NCBI RefSeq assembly: GCF_900116545.1
Contig: NZ_FPCK01000001.1
Location: forward strand, 806,001-870,000
Source of the DNA: Devosia crocina
GTDB lineage: Bacteria > Pseudomonadota > Alphaproteobacteria > Rhizobiales > Devosiaceae
DNA: 64,000 nucleotides
Direction of reading: 5' to 3'
The stretch's first letter is position 1. Every line of letters begins with the position of its first letter. Positions 1 to 9,160 of the stretch are shown here, in pieces. Both the position numbers and the translations under genes were made by a program. A model generated the notes under the pieces. That model had not been told where the DNA came from. It did no database searches and saw only the letters and a program-made list of their open reading frames with translations.

Positions 1-2586
1 GACGAGCGCGAAGCCGAAGGTGGCAAAGAGCGCGTTGTTTGCTTCGCCGATGGTCTTGGCCTCGGCGAGCGGGACGATGCTGGTGCCCTGGGGCAGAATG
101 GGCGCGGCAATCTCGAGGACCTGGTTATAGGCGTCGCCAAGTGCAAGGCCCCCTTCGAGCGTGGCGGTAACCGCAACGGCGCGGCGCTGCTGCTCGCGGC
201 GAAGCGAGGGTGGAACCGGTGCTTCCTCGATGGAAGCGATGGTGGACATGGGCACGTAGCGGCCATCCCCAGCGCGGATGAAAAGGGTTTCGAGATCGCG
301 CGGATCGTTGACCGGATGGGCGGTCGAAACCATGCGGATGGAATAGCTGGTATCGTTGATGAAGATGCTGCCGACATCGGCGCCGTCGATCATGGCCTGC
401 ATGGTGGTGGCAAGGCCGTTGATGTCGATGCCCAGCGCATCGGCGCGGGCGCGATCGACCGTGAGGGTCAGTTGCGGCTGGGTGGTGTCGAAATCGACGG
501 TGACGCGGCCAAAGCGGCCATCGGCTTCGAGGGAATCGGCAATGGTTTCGGCGGTGTCGGCGAGGACGGCATAGTCTGAACCGGCAATGGCGAATTGCAG
601 CCCCGAGCCGCCACCACGAATGCCGAGGCTGTTGCCCTGGCTGACAAAGGCGCGGACGCCGGGCACCTGGGTCATCAAGGCGTTGATCTCGGCCGCGATA
701 ACCTGCTGGCTGCGCTCGCGCTCGCCCCAGGGCGCCAGCGACATGGCGATCATGCCGCCATTGCCCCAGCCGGACAGAACGAACATGGAGCGCACTTCAC
801 CGCTTTCAACATAGGGCTGAAGCATGGTTTCGACCTGGCTGAGGCGGGTGCGGACGAAATCGAGGCTGACCGTGTTGGGAGCGCTGATGCGCAGGTTGAT
901 GGCGGAGCGATCCTCGGGCGGGGTGATCTCCTGGCGCAGGCTGCCATAAACGTAATAGGCAGAGCCGGCAAAGAGGGCGGCGATCAGGATGACGACCACG
1001 GAATTCCTGAGCGCGACGCGTAGCGTTGCCCGGTAGAAGCCGCCGACCGCGCGTCCGAAGGCGCTAAAGATGCCGCCGGTATGTTCCTTGTGTCCGGCCT
1101 TGAGAAGGCGGGAGGCGATCATCGGACCCATGCTGAGCGCCACGACCGAAGAGAGGAGAACCGCGATGGCGAGGGTAAAGCCAAATTCGCGGAAAAGGCG
1201 CCCCGTATGGCCCGAGAGGAACGAGAGGGGCACGAAGACGGCTGCGAGCGTCAGGGTGGTGGCGATGACGGCAAAGAAAACTTCCTGCGTGCCGAGCACG
1301 GCAGCGGCGCGTGGCCCGGCGCCCAGATGCTTGCGGCGCATGATGTTTTCAAGAACCACGATGGCGTCGTCGACCACGAGCCCCGTGGCGAGCACCAGAG
1401 CCAGAAGCGTGATGATATTGAGCGAGAAGCCGGCGATATACATGCCCGCCACTGCGCCGAGAAGGGCGATGGGCATGGCGATCGCGGGCACGAGCACTGC
1501 ACGAAGATCGAGCAGGAACAGGTAGATGATGGCGACCACAACGACGAGCGCAACAAGAAGCGCCAGCTGCACCTCGTGCAGCGCACCTTCGATGAAAACG
1601 GCTTCATCGCTCGAGATCTTAATGTCGACGCCTTCGGGCAATGTCTGATTCAGACTGTCGACCGCATCCTGGATGGCGTGAGAGATCGAGACGCTATTGG
1701 ACTGGGCCTGACGCACGATGCCGATGCCGATGCCGGGCTTGCCATCGGAGCGTATGGCGGAGGTGCTGGCGGCAGCGTCGAACACGACATTGGCGACATC
1801 GCCGAGCCGGGTGCGGCCATTGATGATGATGTCTTCGAAATCGGCGGGGTCGGTAATCTCGGACATGGCTCTGACCGAGATGTTCTGATTGGGGCCGTTG
1901 ATCGAGCCGGCCGGAGAATCGAAGGCGACGGTGGAGAGCGCGGTGCGGATATCGGCAACGGTCAAGCCGCGGCTTGCCAGCTTGACCGGATCGATATCGA
2001 CCTCGAATGAGGAGGTGCGCGTGCCATAGATCTGGACCTCGGCAACGCCTTCGGCCGCTGCAAGACGCTCGCTGATGGTGCCATCGACAAGATCGCTGAC
2101 CTCGGCGATCGAGAGCGTGTCGGAGGTGACGGCGAGCTGCATGATTGGCTGGGCATCGCTGTCGGCTTTGAAAATGGTCGGCGTTTCCGCGTCATCGGGC
2201 AATTGCCGGTCAATGCGGCTTAGAGCGTCGCGCACATCGGAGGTGGCGATGTCGAGATTGGTGCTTTCGGAAAATTCGAGGGTGACGCGGCTGCGCCCGA
2301 CCGAGGAACTGGAGGAAATGCCGGTGACACCCTGAACGCGAGCCACTGCGCTTTCAACGGCAGCGGTGACTTCGCGGTCAACCGTTTCGGCGGCGGCGCC
2401 AGGGAAGCTGGTGGAGACGGAAAGCACCGGGCTTTCGACACGCGGCAGCTCGCGAACCTCGATGCCGAGGAGGGCGGCAAGGCCTGCCACCATGATCAAG
2501 GCATTGACCACCACAGCCATGACAGGGCGTTTGACGAAGAGAGTGGCGAGGGCGCCGCCACGTTCGTTCTTGCTGGCTATGGACAT
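1..2586 (-). CDS. RND efflux pump inner-membrane permease (C-terminus beyond window)
   Basis: Proton-driven resistance-nodulation-division transporter that moves small molecules out through a tripartite envelope complex. The frame is open from ATG at 2586 to the window edge, giving 862 visible residues; the family is about 1,030, so only the C-terminal part is missing. Visible are an N-terminal transmembrane segment (about residues 22-42), porter-domain sequence starting with ELPRVESPVLSV, and the transmembrane-4 segment GLVVDDAIVVLENIMRR, whose paired aspartates are the family's proton-relay residues. The adaptor gene lies just upstream on the same strand, as in mex/acr-type operons. The substrate cannot be read from the sequence. 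Confidence 0.93.
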   Translation of the reverse strand, partial: MSIASKNERGGALATLFVKRPVMAVVVNALIMVAGLAALLGIEVRELPRVESPVLSVSTSFPGAAAETVDREVTAAVESAVARVQGVTGISSSSSVGRSRVTLEFSESTNLDIATSDVRDALSRIDRQLPDDAETPTIFKADSDAQPIMQLAVTSDTLSIAEVSDLVDGTISERLAAAEGVAEVQIYGTRTSSFEVDIDPVKLASRGLTVADIRTALSTVAFDSPAGSINGPNQNISVRAMSEITDPADFEDIIINGRTRLGDVANVVFDAAASTSAIRSDGKPGIGIGIVRQAQSNSVSISHAIQDAVDSLNQTLPEGVDIKISSDEAVFIEGALHEVQLALLVALVVVVAIIYLFLLDLRAVLVPAIAMPIALLGAVAGMYIAGFSLNIITLLALVLATGLVVDDAIVVLENIMRRKHLGAGPRAAAVLGTQEVFFAVIATTLTLAAVFVPLSFLSGHTGRLFREFGFTLAIAVLLSSVVALSMGPMIASRLLKAGHKEHTGGIFSAFGRAVGGFYRATLRVALRNSVVVILIAALFAGSAYYVYGSLRQEITPPEDRSAINLRISAPNTVSLDFVRTRLSQVETMLQPYVESGEVRSMFVLSGWGNGGMIAMSLAPWGERERSQQVIAAEINALMTQVPGVRAFVSQGNSLGIRGGGSGLQFAIAGSDYAVLADTAETIADSLEADGRFGRVTVDFDTTQPQLTLTVDRARADALGIDINGLATTMQAMIDGADVGSIFINDTSYSIRMVSTAHPVNDPRDLETLFIRAGDGRYVPMSTIASIEEAPVPPSLRREQQRRAVAVTATLEGGLALGDAYNQVLEIAAPILPQGTSIVPLAEAKTIGEANNALFATFGFALV

Positions 2587-2637
2587 GGGCGGTGCCCCTC
2601 AGTGGTGTTGGCGTAACGGGGAAGACCCCCACCTAGA

Positions 2638-2658
2638 CTCCCCCTTGAGCAGGGGGAG
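2638..2658. repeat. REP-like palindrome between adaptor and permease genes
   Basis: CTCCCCCT and AGGGGGAG form a perfect 8-bp inverted repeat around a 5-base loop, in the 175-bp gap between the two efflux genes. It resembles other C-rich/G-rich palindromes in this window (about 22.9, 37.9, 43.6, 63.1 and 63.5 kb). In mRNA it would form an intercistronic hairpin. Confidence 0.5.
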
Positions 2659-2761
2659 GGACCGAACTGTTCTTGCCTCGGCAATAGCGCGCTGATCGCG
2701 GATCTTTCATACGCATCGGGATAGGGGAGAACTGGACGAGCGAGGGTCATGCCCGGACCTG

Positions 2762-3946
2762 TCATGGGTTTTTCGCAACGGTTTCAGTTGGCGTTCCGCC
2801 ATCGGGGCCCTCAAGCAGGGTGACGGCGGCGCCTTCGCTCAGTTGCAGGATGCCTTCGGTGATGATGGCGTCGCCGGGTGCAAGGTCGGCGCGAACGAGA
2901 ACGCCGTCGCTGTTGCGCTGGACGATCTGGGCCATGACGCGTGTGGCCTTGCCGTCGAGATACTTCCAGACATAGGACCCTTCTGCCGACCAGAGAATGG
3001 CGAGGGGATTGACGGCGGGATATTCTTCGCCAGGGAAATCAACCGAGACAGTGAAGCTCATGCCAGCGCGGAGGAGGCGGTCGGGATTAGGAATTTCGGC
3101 CTGGACTTGGAGCGTGCGGCTGGCGGGATCTATGCGCGTGTCGATGGCCGAAATGTCGCCGCTAAAGGTGCGCCCGGGAAGAGCGACGGCATCGACCGAG
3201 ACCGGCATGCCCGGCACGAGCTGGCCGGCATAGCGCTCGGGAACCCAGAAATCGATCAGGATGGAGGATGTGTCATCGATCGAGGTGACGGTGGTTTGGG
3301 CCGCAACATAGTTGCCGGGGGTGACGCGGATCAGGCCGATCGTGCCATCGATCGGGCTCGTGATGGTGCGACGGGTGAGGGCGACCTCGGCATTGCGAAG
3401 TTCGAGCTCGGCATTGGCGGCGGCAAGTTCGGCGGCGGTAAGGGCAGTTCCGGCCACGACATTGGTGCTCGCCAGCCCCTGGGTGCGGGCGAGAGCGGCG
3501 CGCGCATCTTCAACAGCGAGAACGGCACGGTCATAGGCAATCTGCTCGCTTTCACCATCGAAGCGGGCAATGACGGCGCCGCGATCAACGACGTCGCCGG
3601 GACGCACCAGCACCTCGGCAAGTTCGCCGCCGGAGGTCGCCGCTACAGTGACCGAACGCACCGGCGTGCCTTCACCGATGGCGGAGAGTGCGTCGTTGAT
3701 GCGGGCGGTGGTGACGCCCGTCGTGATCACATTGGTGGTGCGGGCGCCGGGACCGCCGGGACGCGGGCCGCCCGGCTGATTGCCTCTGACTTGCTCGCTG
3801 CCCGCGGCTTGAGTCTCAGCCTGAGGGCCAAAGGGAAGAACGATGCCGGCATCGGTCAGAACCTGCGGTGCGCCGGGCGCAAAATATAGCCAGGCAAAGC
3901 CTGCGGCCAGGAGCACGACGAAGGAGGCGATGATCTGCCGGATCAA
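2762..3946 (-). CDS. RND efflux periplasmic adaptor (membrane fusion protein)
   Basis: HlyD/AcrA-type adaptor linking the RND permease to an outer-membrane channel; 394 residues. A hydrophobic anchor covers about residues 6-24. It is followed by a low-complexity Gly/Pro linker, a lipoyl-like half (GELAEVLVRPGDVVDRGAVI), an Ala/Glu-rich helical hairpin, the returning lipoyl half (TITSPIDGTIGLIRVTPGNYV), then beta-barrel and membrane-proximal domains. The start codon is TTG at 3946, because no in-frame ATG lies before the anchor. It is transcribed with, and upstream of, the RND permease. A role in drug, metal or metabolite export is inferred from the family only. Confidence 0.9.
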   Translation of the reverse strand: MIRQIIASFVVLLAAGFAWLYFAPGAPQVLTDAGIVLPFGPQAETQAAGSEQVRGNQPGGPRPGGPGARTTNVITTGVTTARINDALSAIGEGTPVRSVTVAATSGGELAEVLVRPGDVVDRGAVIARFDGESEQIAYDRAVLAVEDARAALARTQGLASTNVVAGTALTAAELAAANAELELRNAEVALTRRTITSPIDGTIGLIRVTPGNYVAAQTTVTSIDDTSSILIDFWVPERYAGQLVPGMPVSVDAVALPGRTFSGDISAIDTRIDPASRTLQVQAEIPNPDRLLRAGMSFTVSVDFPGEEYPAVNPLAILWSAEGSYVWKYLDGKATRVMAQIVQRNSDGVLVRADLAPGDAIITEGILQLSEGAAVTLLEGPDGGTPTETVAKNP

Positions 3947-4055
3947 TGGTCAATCCCGATATCTTCATTTGAAATCGGAGGGAACCTAACAGCTTCGGCT
4001 CCGGCTTCACGTTACATTCCCGTAAGATGGCGCGAAAGTGAGTGTGGAAGGGGCC

Positions 4056-4889
4056 TCAGCTTTCCACTTCGGCGTCGGGACGGGCGCCCCATTCAGCCCA
4101 GGAGCCGTCATATACCGCGACATCGCGGGCGCCGGCCTGCTTGAGCGCAAGAGCCAGGGTCGAGGCGGTGACGCCCGAGCCACAGGAGGTGACGATGGGC
4201 CGATCGAGGTCCACTCCGCGCTCGGCGAACAAGGCCTTGAGCGTTTCGGCAGACTTGAGTTGGCCGTTTTCGGTGAGCAGGCTCACCGGCACGTTGCGCG
4301 AATTGGGGATATGGCCGGAGCGGAGGCCCTTTCGGGGCTCTGGCGCTTCGGCATGAAAACGCGGCGCGGGGCGGGCATCTAGGATCTGGCTTGTTTCGTC
4401 CTTGCTGCGGGCGCTGACGGCGTTGAAATCGACGATTGTTTCGGGCCGGTATGTCGCCTCGAAACGGGCGCGGGGACGGCTCACGAGACCAGCTTCGAGC
4501 GGGCGGCGTTCGCTGCGCCATTTGGGACCGCCGCCCTCAAGGATCCGGACGTCCTCGGCTCCGAAGGTCTTAAACGTCCACCAGACGCGCGGGGCGCTGA
4601 AAAGACCCAGTTCGTCATAGATGACGATGGTCTGACTTTCGCTGATGCCGAGCGCGCCGACCATGCGGGCGAAATCGGTCGTGCTGGGCAGCATGTGCGG
4701 CAGATCGGAGCTGGTGTCGGCCACCCCGTCGATGTCGAAGAATACCGCGCCGGGAATGTGGCCCGCCAGATATTCGGCCTGGGCGTTGCGGGCGGCATTG
4801 GGCATGTGCCAGCTGGCATCGACCACAACCAGATCGGGGTCGCCGAGACGGGCAGCAAGCCAATCGGTGGGAACGAATGGACTTTCCAT
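4056..4889 (-). CDS. sseA: 3-mercaptopyruvate/thiosulfate sulfurtransferase
   Basis: Two-domain rhodanese of 277 residues that transfers sulfane sulfur from 3-mercaptopyruvate or thiosulfate to acceptors such as cyanide or thiols. The inactive N-terminal rhodanese domain spans about residues 6-125 and the catalytic one about 160-275. The active-site loop CGSGVTA matches the mercaptopyruvate-type consensus (CG[S/T]GVTA). ATG at 4889 has a good AAAGGGAG ribosome-binding site. It follows the ABC ATPase gene on the same strand at 90 bp, so read-through is possible, but I see no functional link. Confidence 0.9.
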   Translation of the reverse strand: MESPFVPTDWLAARLGDPDLVVVDASWHMPNAARNAQAEYLAGHIPGAVFFDIDGVADTSSDLPHMLPSTTDFARMVGALGISESQTIVIYDELGLFSAPRVWWTFKTFGAEDVRILEGGGPKWRSERRPLEAGLVSRPRARFEATYRPETIVDFNAVSARSKDETSQILDARPAPRFHAEAPEPRKGLRSGHIPNSRNVPVSLLTENGQLKSAETLKALFAERGVDLDRPIVTSCGSGVTASTLALALKQAGARDVAVYDGSWAEWGARPDAEVES

Positions 4890-4979
4890 GGTGCGACTCC
4901 CTTTGGTGCGGTGCGGGGAGAATGAGCCGCGGGGCGGCAGGGGTCAAAGGGTAAAATTGTGACGGAGCGGCGGCTCTGG

Positions 4980-5966
4980 TCAGGCGCCGAGCGCCAGCAC
5001 GTCCTTGCGGGCGAGGTGCAGCGTGACGGTGTCGCCGCGCTGGGGCGGGGGGGCGTGGCCGTTGAACGTGTCGATGCTGATCGGGGCGCCTTCGACATCG
5101 ACCCGGAGGCGGAGCACGGAGCCCAAAAAGCCCACATCTGCAACGGTGCCGGTCAGGGTCATGTCGGTTTCCGGGCGCGGAGCGAGCGAAACGAGTTCAG
5201 GGCGAATGGCGCGGTCAGGGCCGAAGGTTGCTGCAGGCAGGGTGTTGAGCTGACCCACGAAGGTCGCGACAAAGCGGGTTTGCGGACGATTGTAGATCTC
5301 GTGGGCCGAGCCCATCTGCTCGATATGGCCCGCATTCATGACGACGATGCGATCGGAAATGGACATGGCCTCTTCCTGATCGTGCGTGACGAAGACGGTG
5401 GTGATGCCCAGATCCTGCTGGATGGCCCGGATTTCCCCGCGCAGGGAAACGCGGATCTTGGCATCAAGCGCGGAAAGGGGTTCGTCGAGCAGAAGAAGGC
5501 GCGGCTTGGGTGCGATGGCGCGAGCCAGGGCGACGCGTTGCTGCTGGCCGCCGGACATTTCGTAAGGGTAGCGCTTTTCGAAGCCGGGAAGGCCGATGAG
5601 CCGCAGCATTTCCTCGACGCGGGCGCGGCGCTCTTCGCGTCCCATGCCGGCGACCTTAAGGCCGAAGCCGATATTGTCGCCCACCGTGAGATTGGGGAAA
5701 AGGGCATAGGCCTGGAAAACCATGCCGAGCTTGCGCTGATTGGGGCGCAAGTGGGTGATGTCCTCCCCGGCGACGCGGATGGTGCCGGTTGTAGGCGTTT
5801 CGAAGCCGGCAATCATGCGCAGGATGGTGGTCTTGCCGCAGCCGGAGGGACCCAGAAGCGAGATGAACTCGCCCTTGCCGAAGCCGAAGCTGACGCCCTT
5901 GACGACCTGATTGGTGCCGAAGGACTTGGTCAGGGCATCGACGCGGAGGAATTGGTCTTCGGTCAT
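4980..5966 (-). CDS. ABC importer ATPase, iron(III)/polyamine type
   Basis: Nucleotide-binding subunit of the importer whose other parts lie upstream (7797-8903, 6757-7638, 5969-6760). It has Walker A GPSGCGKTT, signature MSGGQQQRVALARA, Walker B LLLLDEPLSALD, a switch histidine in VFVTHDQEEAM, and a C-terminal TOBE-like region, as in PotA/FbpC-type ATPases. ATG 5966 gives 328 residues. A TTG at 5972 would instead overlap the permease stop codon, and neither start has a clear Shine-Dalgarno, consistent with translational coupling. Confidence 0.9.
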   Translation of the reverse strand: MTEDQFLRVDALTKSFGTNQVVKGVSFGFGKGEFISLLGPSGCGKTTILRMIAGFETPTTGTIRVAGEDITHLRPNQRKLGMVFQAYALFPNLTVGDNIGFGLKVAGMGREERRARVEEMLRLIGLPGFEKRYPYEMSGGQQQRVALARAIAPKPRLLLLDEPLSALDAKIRVSLRGEIRAIQQDLGITTVFVTHDQEEAMSISDRIVVMNAGHIEQMGSAHEIYNRPQTRFVATFVGQLNTLPAATFGPDRAIRPELVSLAPRPETDMTLTGTVADVGFLGSVLRLRVDVEGAPISIDTFNGHAPPPQRGDTVTLHLARKDVLALGA

Positions 5967-5968
5967 GG

Positions 5969-6760
5969 TCAATCTGTGCGGGCGGAGGTACGGGGGGCGA
6001 AGCGGCCGAGCACATTGATCATGCCCATGGCGCCCCAGGTGATGATGAAGGAAATGATGGCGAGTGCCGAAGGCTCGTAGGCCCGGTTGGCCCCGACATT
6101 TTGCAGGTAGGGGCCGAAGGCCGGCCGGTTGAGCAGGCTGGCAATGGTGAATTCGCCGATGACGATGGCGAAGGTGAGAAAGGCGCCCGACAGCACGGCG
6201 ACGAGGATATTGGGCAGGATGATGCGCGCGATGATCGTTGCGGTCGAAGCGCCCATGATCTGGGCCGCCTCGGTAAGGGTCTTGATATCGATGGTGCGCA
6301 TGCCGGTGTCGACGGCGCGATACATATAGGGCAGGGCCAGGGTCACATAGCCGAAGACAAGAAGGATATCGGTGCCCAGGGCCGAGCCGGTGAAGGGCAG
6401 CAGCGAGGAGGAATTGTAGAGCCGGATATAGCCATAAACGAGCACGATGGCCGGGATGATGAGCGGCAGCAGCGTGACGAATTCCATCAGCGGTCGCAGA
6501 TGCGGCAGGCGCAGGCGGACGAAATAGACGGCCGGCACGACAATCAGCACGCCCACGAGAATGGCGAAGAGACCCACAAGGGTGGAATAGCCGAAGGTCG
6601 CCTGAAAGGCGGGGTCGGAGAATACCGAGGCATAGCTGTCGAAGCTATAATGGCCGCGCCGCATCTTGAGCGAGAACTCGAAGGTGGCGACGAGCGGGAC
6701 GATGAAATAGGCGGCCCCCAGGCCGAAGATCACCCAGGCCCAGAACTTGGACTGTTTCAT
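5969..6760 (-). CDS. ABC importer permease 2 (PotC/FbpB-like)
   Basis: 263-residue inner-membrane permease with about six transmembrane segments. It carries the cytoplasmic EAA loop (EAAQIMGASTATIIARIILP) that docks on the ATPase. The ATG at 6760 overlaps the stop of permease 1 by four bases (ATGA) and has an AAAGGTGG ribosome-binding site. Any in-frame extension further upstream would run through the permease 1 gene and is not real. Subunit of the same importer as its neighbours. Confidence 0.9.
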   Translation of the reverse strand: MKQSKFWAWVIFGLGAAYFIVPLVATFEFSLKMRRGHYSFDSYASVFSDPAFQATFGYSTLVGLFAILVGVLIVVPAVYFVRLRLPHLRPLMEFVTLLPLIIPAIVLVYGYIRLYNSSSLLPFTGSALGTDILLVFGYVTLALPYMYRAVDTGMRTIDIKTLTEAAQIMGASTATIIARIILPNILVAVLSGAFLTFAIVIGEFTIASLLNRPAFGPYLQNVGANRAYEPSALAIISFIITWGAMGMINVLGRFAPRTSARTD

Positions 6761-7638
6761 CGCATCCACCTTTCGGCGCGGGCGGAAATGACGAGATAGA
6801 CGATGTTGGCAAAGGCGGTGATGGCGATCATGCCCAAGGCGAGGGCGGCGCCGAGGCCGGGATTTTGCAGGGCATCGCCGCGGATCTGGGCATAGAGCAG
6901 GATCGGAACGATGTTGAGCGAGGAGCCGGTCAGCGCATAGGCCGTGGCGATGGCACCGAAGGCATTGGCAAAGAGCAGGCTCAGCGTGCCGAGGAAACTG
7001 GGCCAGATGATCGGCAGGCCGACATAGCGCCAGAACTGCCAGGTGGAGGCGCCAAGCGTCTGGGCGGCTTCGCTCCACTCTTTCTTGAGCCCGTCGACCG
7101 CAGGGGCGATCAGCAGCACCATGAGCGGGATCTGGAAATAGAGGTAGGTCAGCGTCAGGCCCCAGAAGGAGAGGATATTGAAGCCGGCGCGATAAATATC
7201 GATGTCGAAGAGGGTCTTGAGGATGATGGTGACGAGGCCGAGACGCCCAAGGGTCGAGATGAAGGCAAAGGCGAGCGGCACGCCTGCAAAATTGGACGCG
7301 ACGCCAGAAAAGGTCATGACGGCGGAGCGCAGCGGGGCAGGCAGACGGCCGCGGATGATGGCAAGGGCGATGGCGAGGCCGATCAGTGCGCCCAGAATGG
7401 CTGAAGCCCCGGAGATCCGGATCGAGATCCAGTAGGCGGCCAGGATCTGGCCGGTGAAGAGGCCGCCGATATTTTCGAGCGTCAATTGCCCGTCGCGGCC
7501 GATAAAGGCGGTGCCGATGAGATAGAGCGTGGGCAGGATCAGAAACATCACCGCGAAGATGACGAAAGGCGCGACGCCGAGCCATTCGAGCGACAGGCGC
7601 CGGCTGGGTTTTAGGGCGGTGGCTAGTGCGTTGGTCAT
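6757..7638 (-). CDS. ABC importer permease 1 (PotB-like)
   Basis: 293-residue permease with about six transmembrane segments starting at LGVAPFVIFAVMFLILPTLY and an EAA loop (EAAQTLGASTWQFWRYVGLP). I prefer ATG 7638 over an upstream TTG at 7668, which would only add ten non-conserved residues. It forms the heterodimeric channel with the next gene. The 158-bp gap to the binding-protein gene holds a stem-loop, so the binding protein can be made in excess over the membrane parts. Confidence 0.9.
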   Translation of the reverse strand: MTNALATALKPSRRLSLEWLGVAPFVIFAVMFLILPTLYLIGTAFIGRDGQLTLENIGGLFTGQILAAYWISIRISGASAILGALIGLAIALAIIRGRLPAPLRSAVMTFSGVASNFAGVPLAFAFISTLGRLGLVTIILKTLFDIDIYRAGFNILSFWGLTLTYLYFQIPLMVLLIAPAVDGLKKEWSEAAQTLGASTWQFWRYVGLPIIWPSFLGTLSLLFANAFGAIATAYALTGSSLNIVPILLYAQIRGDALQNPGLGAALALGMIAITAFANIVYLVISARAERWMR

Positions 7639-7756
7639 CGTCGCGTCAGAATCCCGATCGCTCAACAATCGTCACCACCAAGCTTGTGCCGGTGGTCCAG
7701 TGCGCGCCGCATGGATTGCCCGCAAAGCCGGGCACGGTCGGCGGGATAGATGAAGT

Positions 7757-7785
7757 AACCTCCGCCACACAGGGCGGCGGAGGTT
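7757..7785 (-). promoter_or_regulatory. Intercistronic stem-loop after the binding-protein gene
   Basis: AACCTCCGCC and GGCGGAGGTT form a perfect 10-bp stem just downstream of the binding-protein stop codon and upstream of permease 1. No T-run follows, so this looks like an mRNA stabiliser or partial attenuator rather than a full terminator, as is common after periplasmic binding-protein genes. Confidence 0.6.
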
Positions 7786-7796
7786 GGTGCCGATAC

Positions 7797-8903
7797 CTAC
7801 TGAACGTTGGCGCCGACGGTGGAATCCCATCCGGCGGTGATGACTTCCTTGGCGGCGTTCTGCTGTTCGATGGTGGGGAACACGGCGTTGGCATAGGCTT
7901 CGGCGGGCGGAAGCGCGTCGAGCATGTCCTGCGGGATCAGACCGGCTTCTGACATGGCGTTGAAGCGGATCGGATGGCAATAACCCTTGAGCCAGCCGAG
8001 CTGCCCTTCGTCGGAATAGAGATATTCCATCCACAGCTTGGCCGCGTTCGGGTGGGGCGCATAGGCCGAGATGGCCTGAACGTAAACGCCGGCGACGACG
8101 CCGCTATTGGGGACGACGATCTCGGCTTCAGGATTGCCCTCGAAGCTGTCGCGCCAGGCGAGCAGATTGTAGTCCCAGGCAACAAGAATGGGGGTGGTGC
8201 CCTGGGCGACGGAAGCGGCCTTGCCGATCACCGGAACGAAATTGCCGGCATCGTTGACGGCCTTGAAGAAGTCGAGACCGGCCTGGGCTGCGCCTTCGTC
8301 GGTGCCGGTCTGGGCAAGGCCTGCGGCATAAACGGACTGGATGGCCTGGGCGGAGGCGCGCGGGTCACCGGCAAGAGCGACGCCATTGGCGTATTCGCTG
8401 TCGGTCAGATCCGACCAGTCGGCCGGCATGGTGGAGACGAGATCCTTGTTCACAAGGAAGGCTATCACGCCATAGTAGTCGCCATACCAATAGCCTTCGG
8501 CATCCTTGGCATCGTCGGGAATTTCGTCCCAAGTAGAGACTTTATAGGGCTGAAGCAGGCCTTCTTCCTTGGCCTGGGGACCGAAAGCCAGGCCGATATC
8601 GAGAACGTCAGGAGCCTGGGGGCCGGTATTGCCCTGATTGGCGCGGACGGCTTCGAGCTCGTCGGCCGAGCCGGCATCAGGGTTGAGTTCATTGACCGTG
8701 ATACCCGGATACTTGGCCTTGAAGCCGGCGATCACTTCGCCATAGCCGCACCAATTATGGGGCAGGGCAATGGTGGTGAGCTGGCCTTCAGCCTTGGCGG
8801 CTTCGTAAAGCGCGTCGAGGTCGGCCTGAGCAAAAGAGGGCGCGGTGAGGCTGAGCACGGTGAGAAGCGAAACAGAGGCGGTGAGCGCAGACTTGAACGT
8901 CAT
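7797..8903 (-). CDS. ABC importer substrate-binding protein (iron/polyamine class)
   Basis: Periplasmic binding protein of 368 residues with a Sec signal peptide (MTFKSALTASVSLL...APSFAQ). The mature part starts ADLDALYEAAKAEGQLTTIA, the fold start typical of the family-1/family-8 extracellular binding proteins used for iron(III), spermidine/putrescine or phosphonates. ATG 8903 has an AGGGAGA ribosome-binding site; the longer open frame upstream lacks a signal peptide at its start. First gene of the four-gene importer operon. The ligand cannot be assigned from sequence alone. The LacI-type gene 258 bp upstream faces the same way but fits better as the thu regulator. Confidence 0.88.
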   Translation of the reverse strand: MTFKSALTASVSLLTVLSLTAPSFAQADLDALYEAAKAEGQLTTIALPHNWCGYGEVIAGFKAKYPGITVNELNPDAGSADELEAVRANQGNTGPQAPDVLDIGLAFGPQAKEEGLLQPYKVSTWDEIPDDAKDAEGYWYGDYYGVIAFLVNKDLVSTMPADWSDLTDSEYANGVALAGDPRASAQAIQSVYAAGLAQTGTDEGAAQAGLDFFKAVNDAGNFVPVIGKAASVAQGTTPILVAWDYNLLAWRDSFEGNPEAEIVVPNSGVVAGVYVQAISAYAPHPNAAKLWMEYLYSDEGQLGWLKGYCHPIRFNAMSEAGLIPQDMLDALPPAEAYANAVFPTIEQQNAAKEVITAGWDSTVGANVQ

Positions 8904-9160
8904 TGTGGTCTCCCTGAATGAGCAGTCGCGGGCTGCCCAATGGGAAGCCGCCGCGAACCGGGCGAGGGAGTAGAGCGGTGAGATGACAGTGCAATGACGG
9001 TTGCGTGATGCGGCCAAGTCGCCCGGATGAGGGCACTTTACCGCGGTCTCACAGCCTGTCGCACCCTGTTGCCCAACCCTCTGCGTCCTCCCAGCCGCAG
9101 GTGGAGATTGCCCAATTGTGACAGTCTCGTCCAGATGGTCAAACTCTGGTTTTTGCTGTT

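Noticed and set aside
1081..2010. 309-codon plus-strand frame
   Set aside because: Antisense to the RND permease; very acidic/Gly-rich composition without domains.
2843..3889. Long open frame on the plus strand (348 codons)
   Set aside because: It is antisense to the efflux adaptor, which has clear domains; the translation is Gly/Asp-rich without motifs, a GC-bias shadow.
4959..6080. Long open frame on the plus strand (373 codons)
   Set aside because: Antisense to the ABC ATPase with all its nucleotide-binding motifs; no recognisable protein in this frame.
6761..7585. N-terminal extension that would fuse permease 2 to a 275-residue upstream stretch
   Set aside because: This stretch overlaps permease 1 in another frame and is Arg/His/Pro-rich; the permease starts at ATG 6760.
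8904..9160. Idea that the LacI-family gene regulates the co-directional ABC operon
   Set aside because: The known thuR position is divergent to thuE and palindromes lie on that side; I see no LacI-like palindrome in this 257-bp gap.
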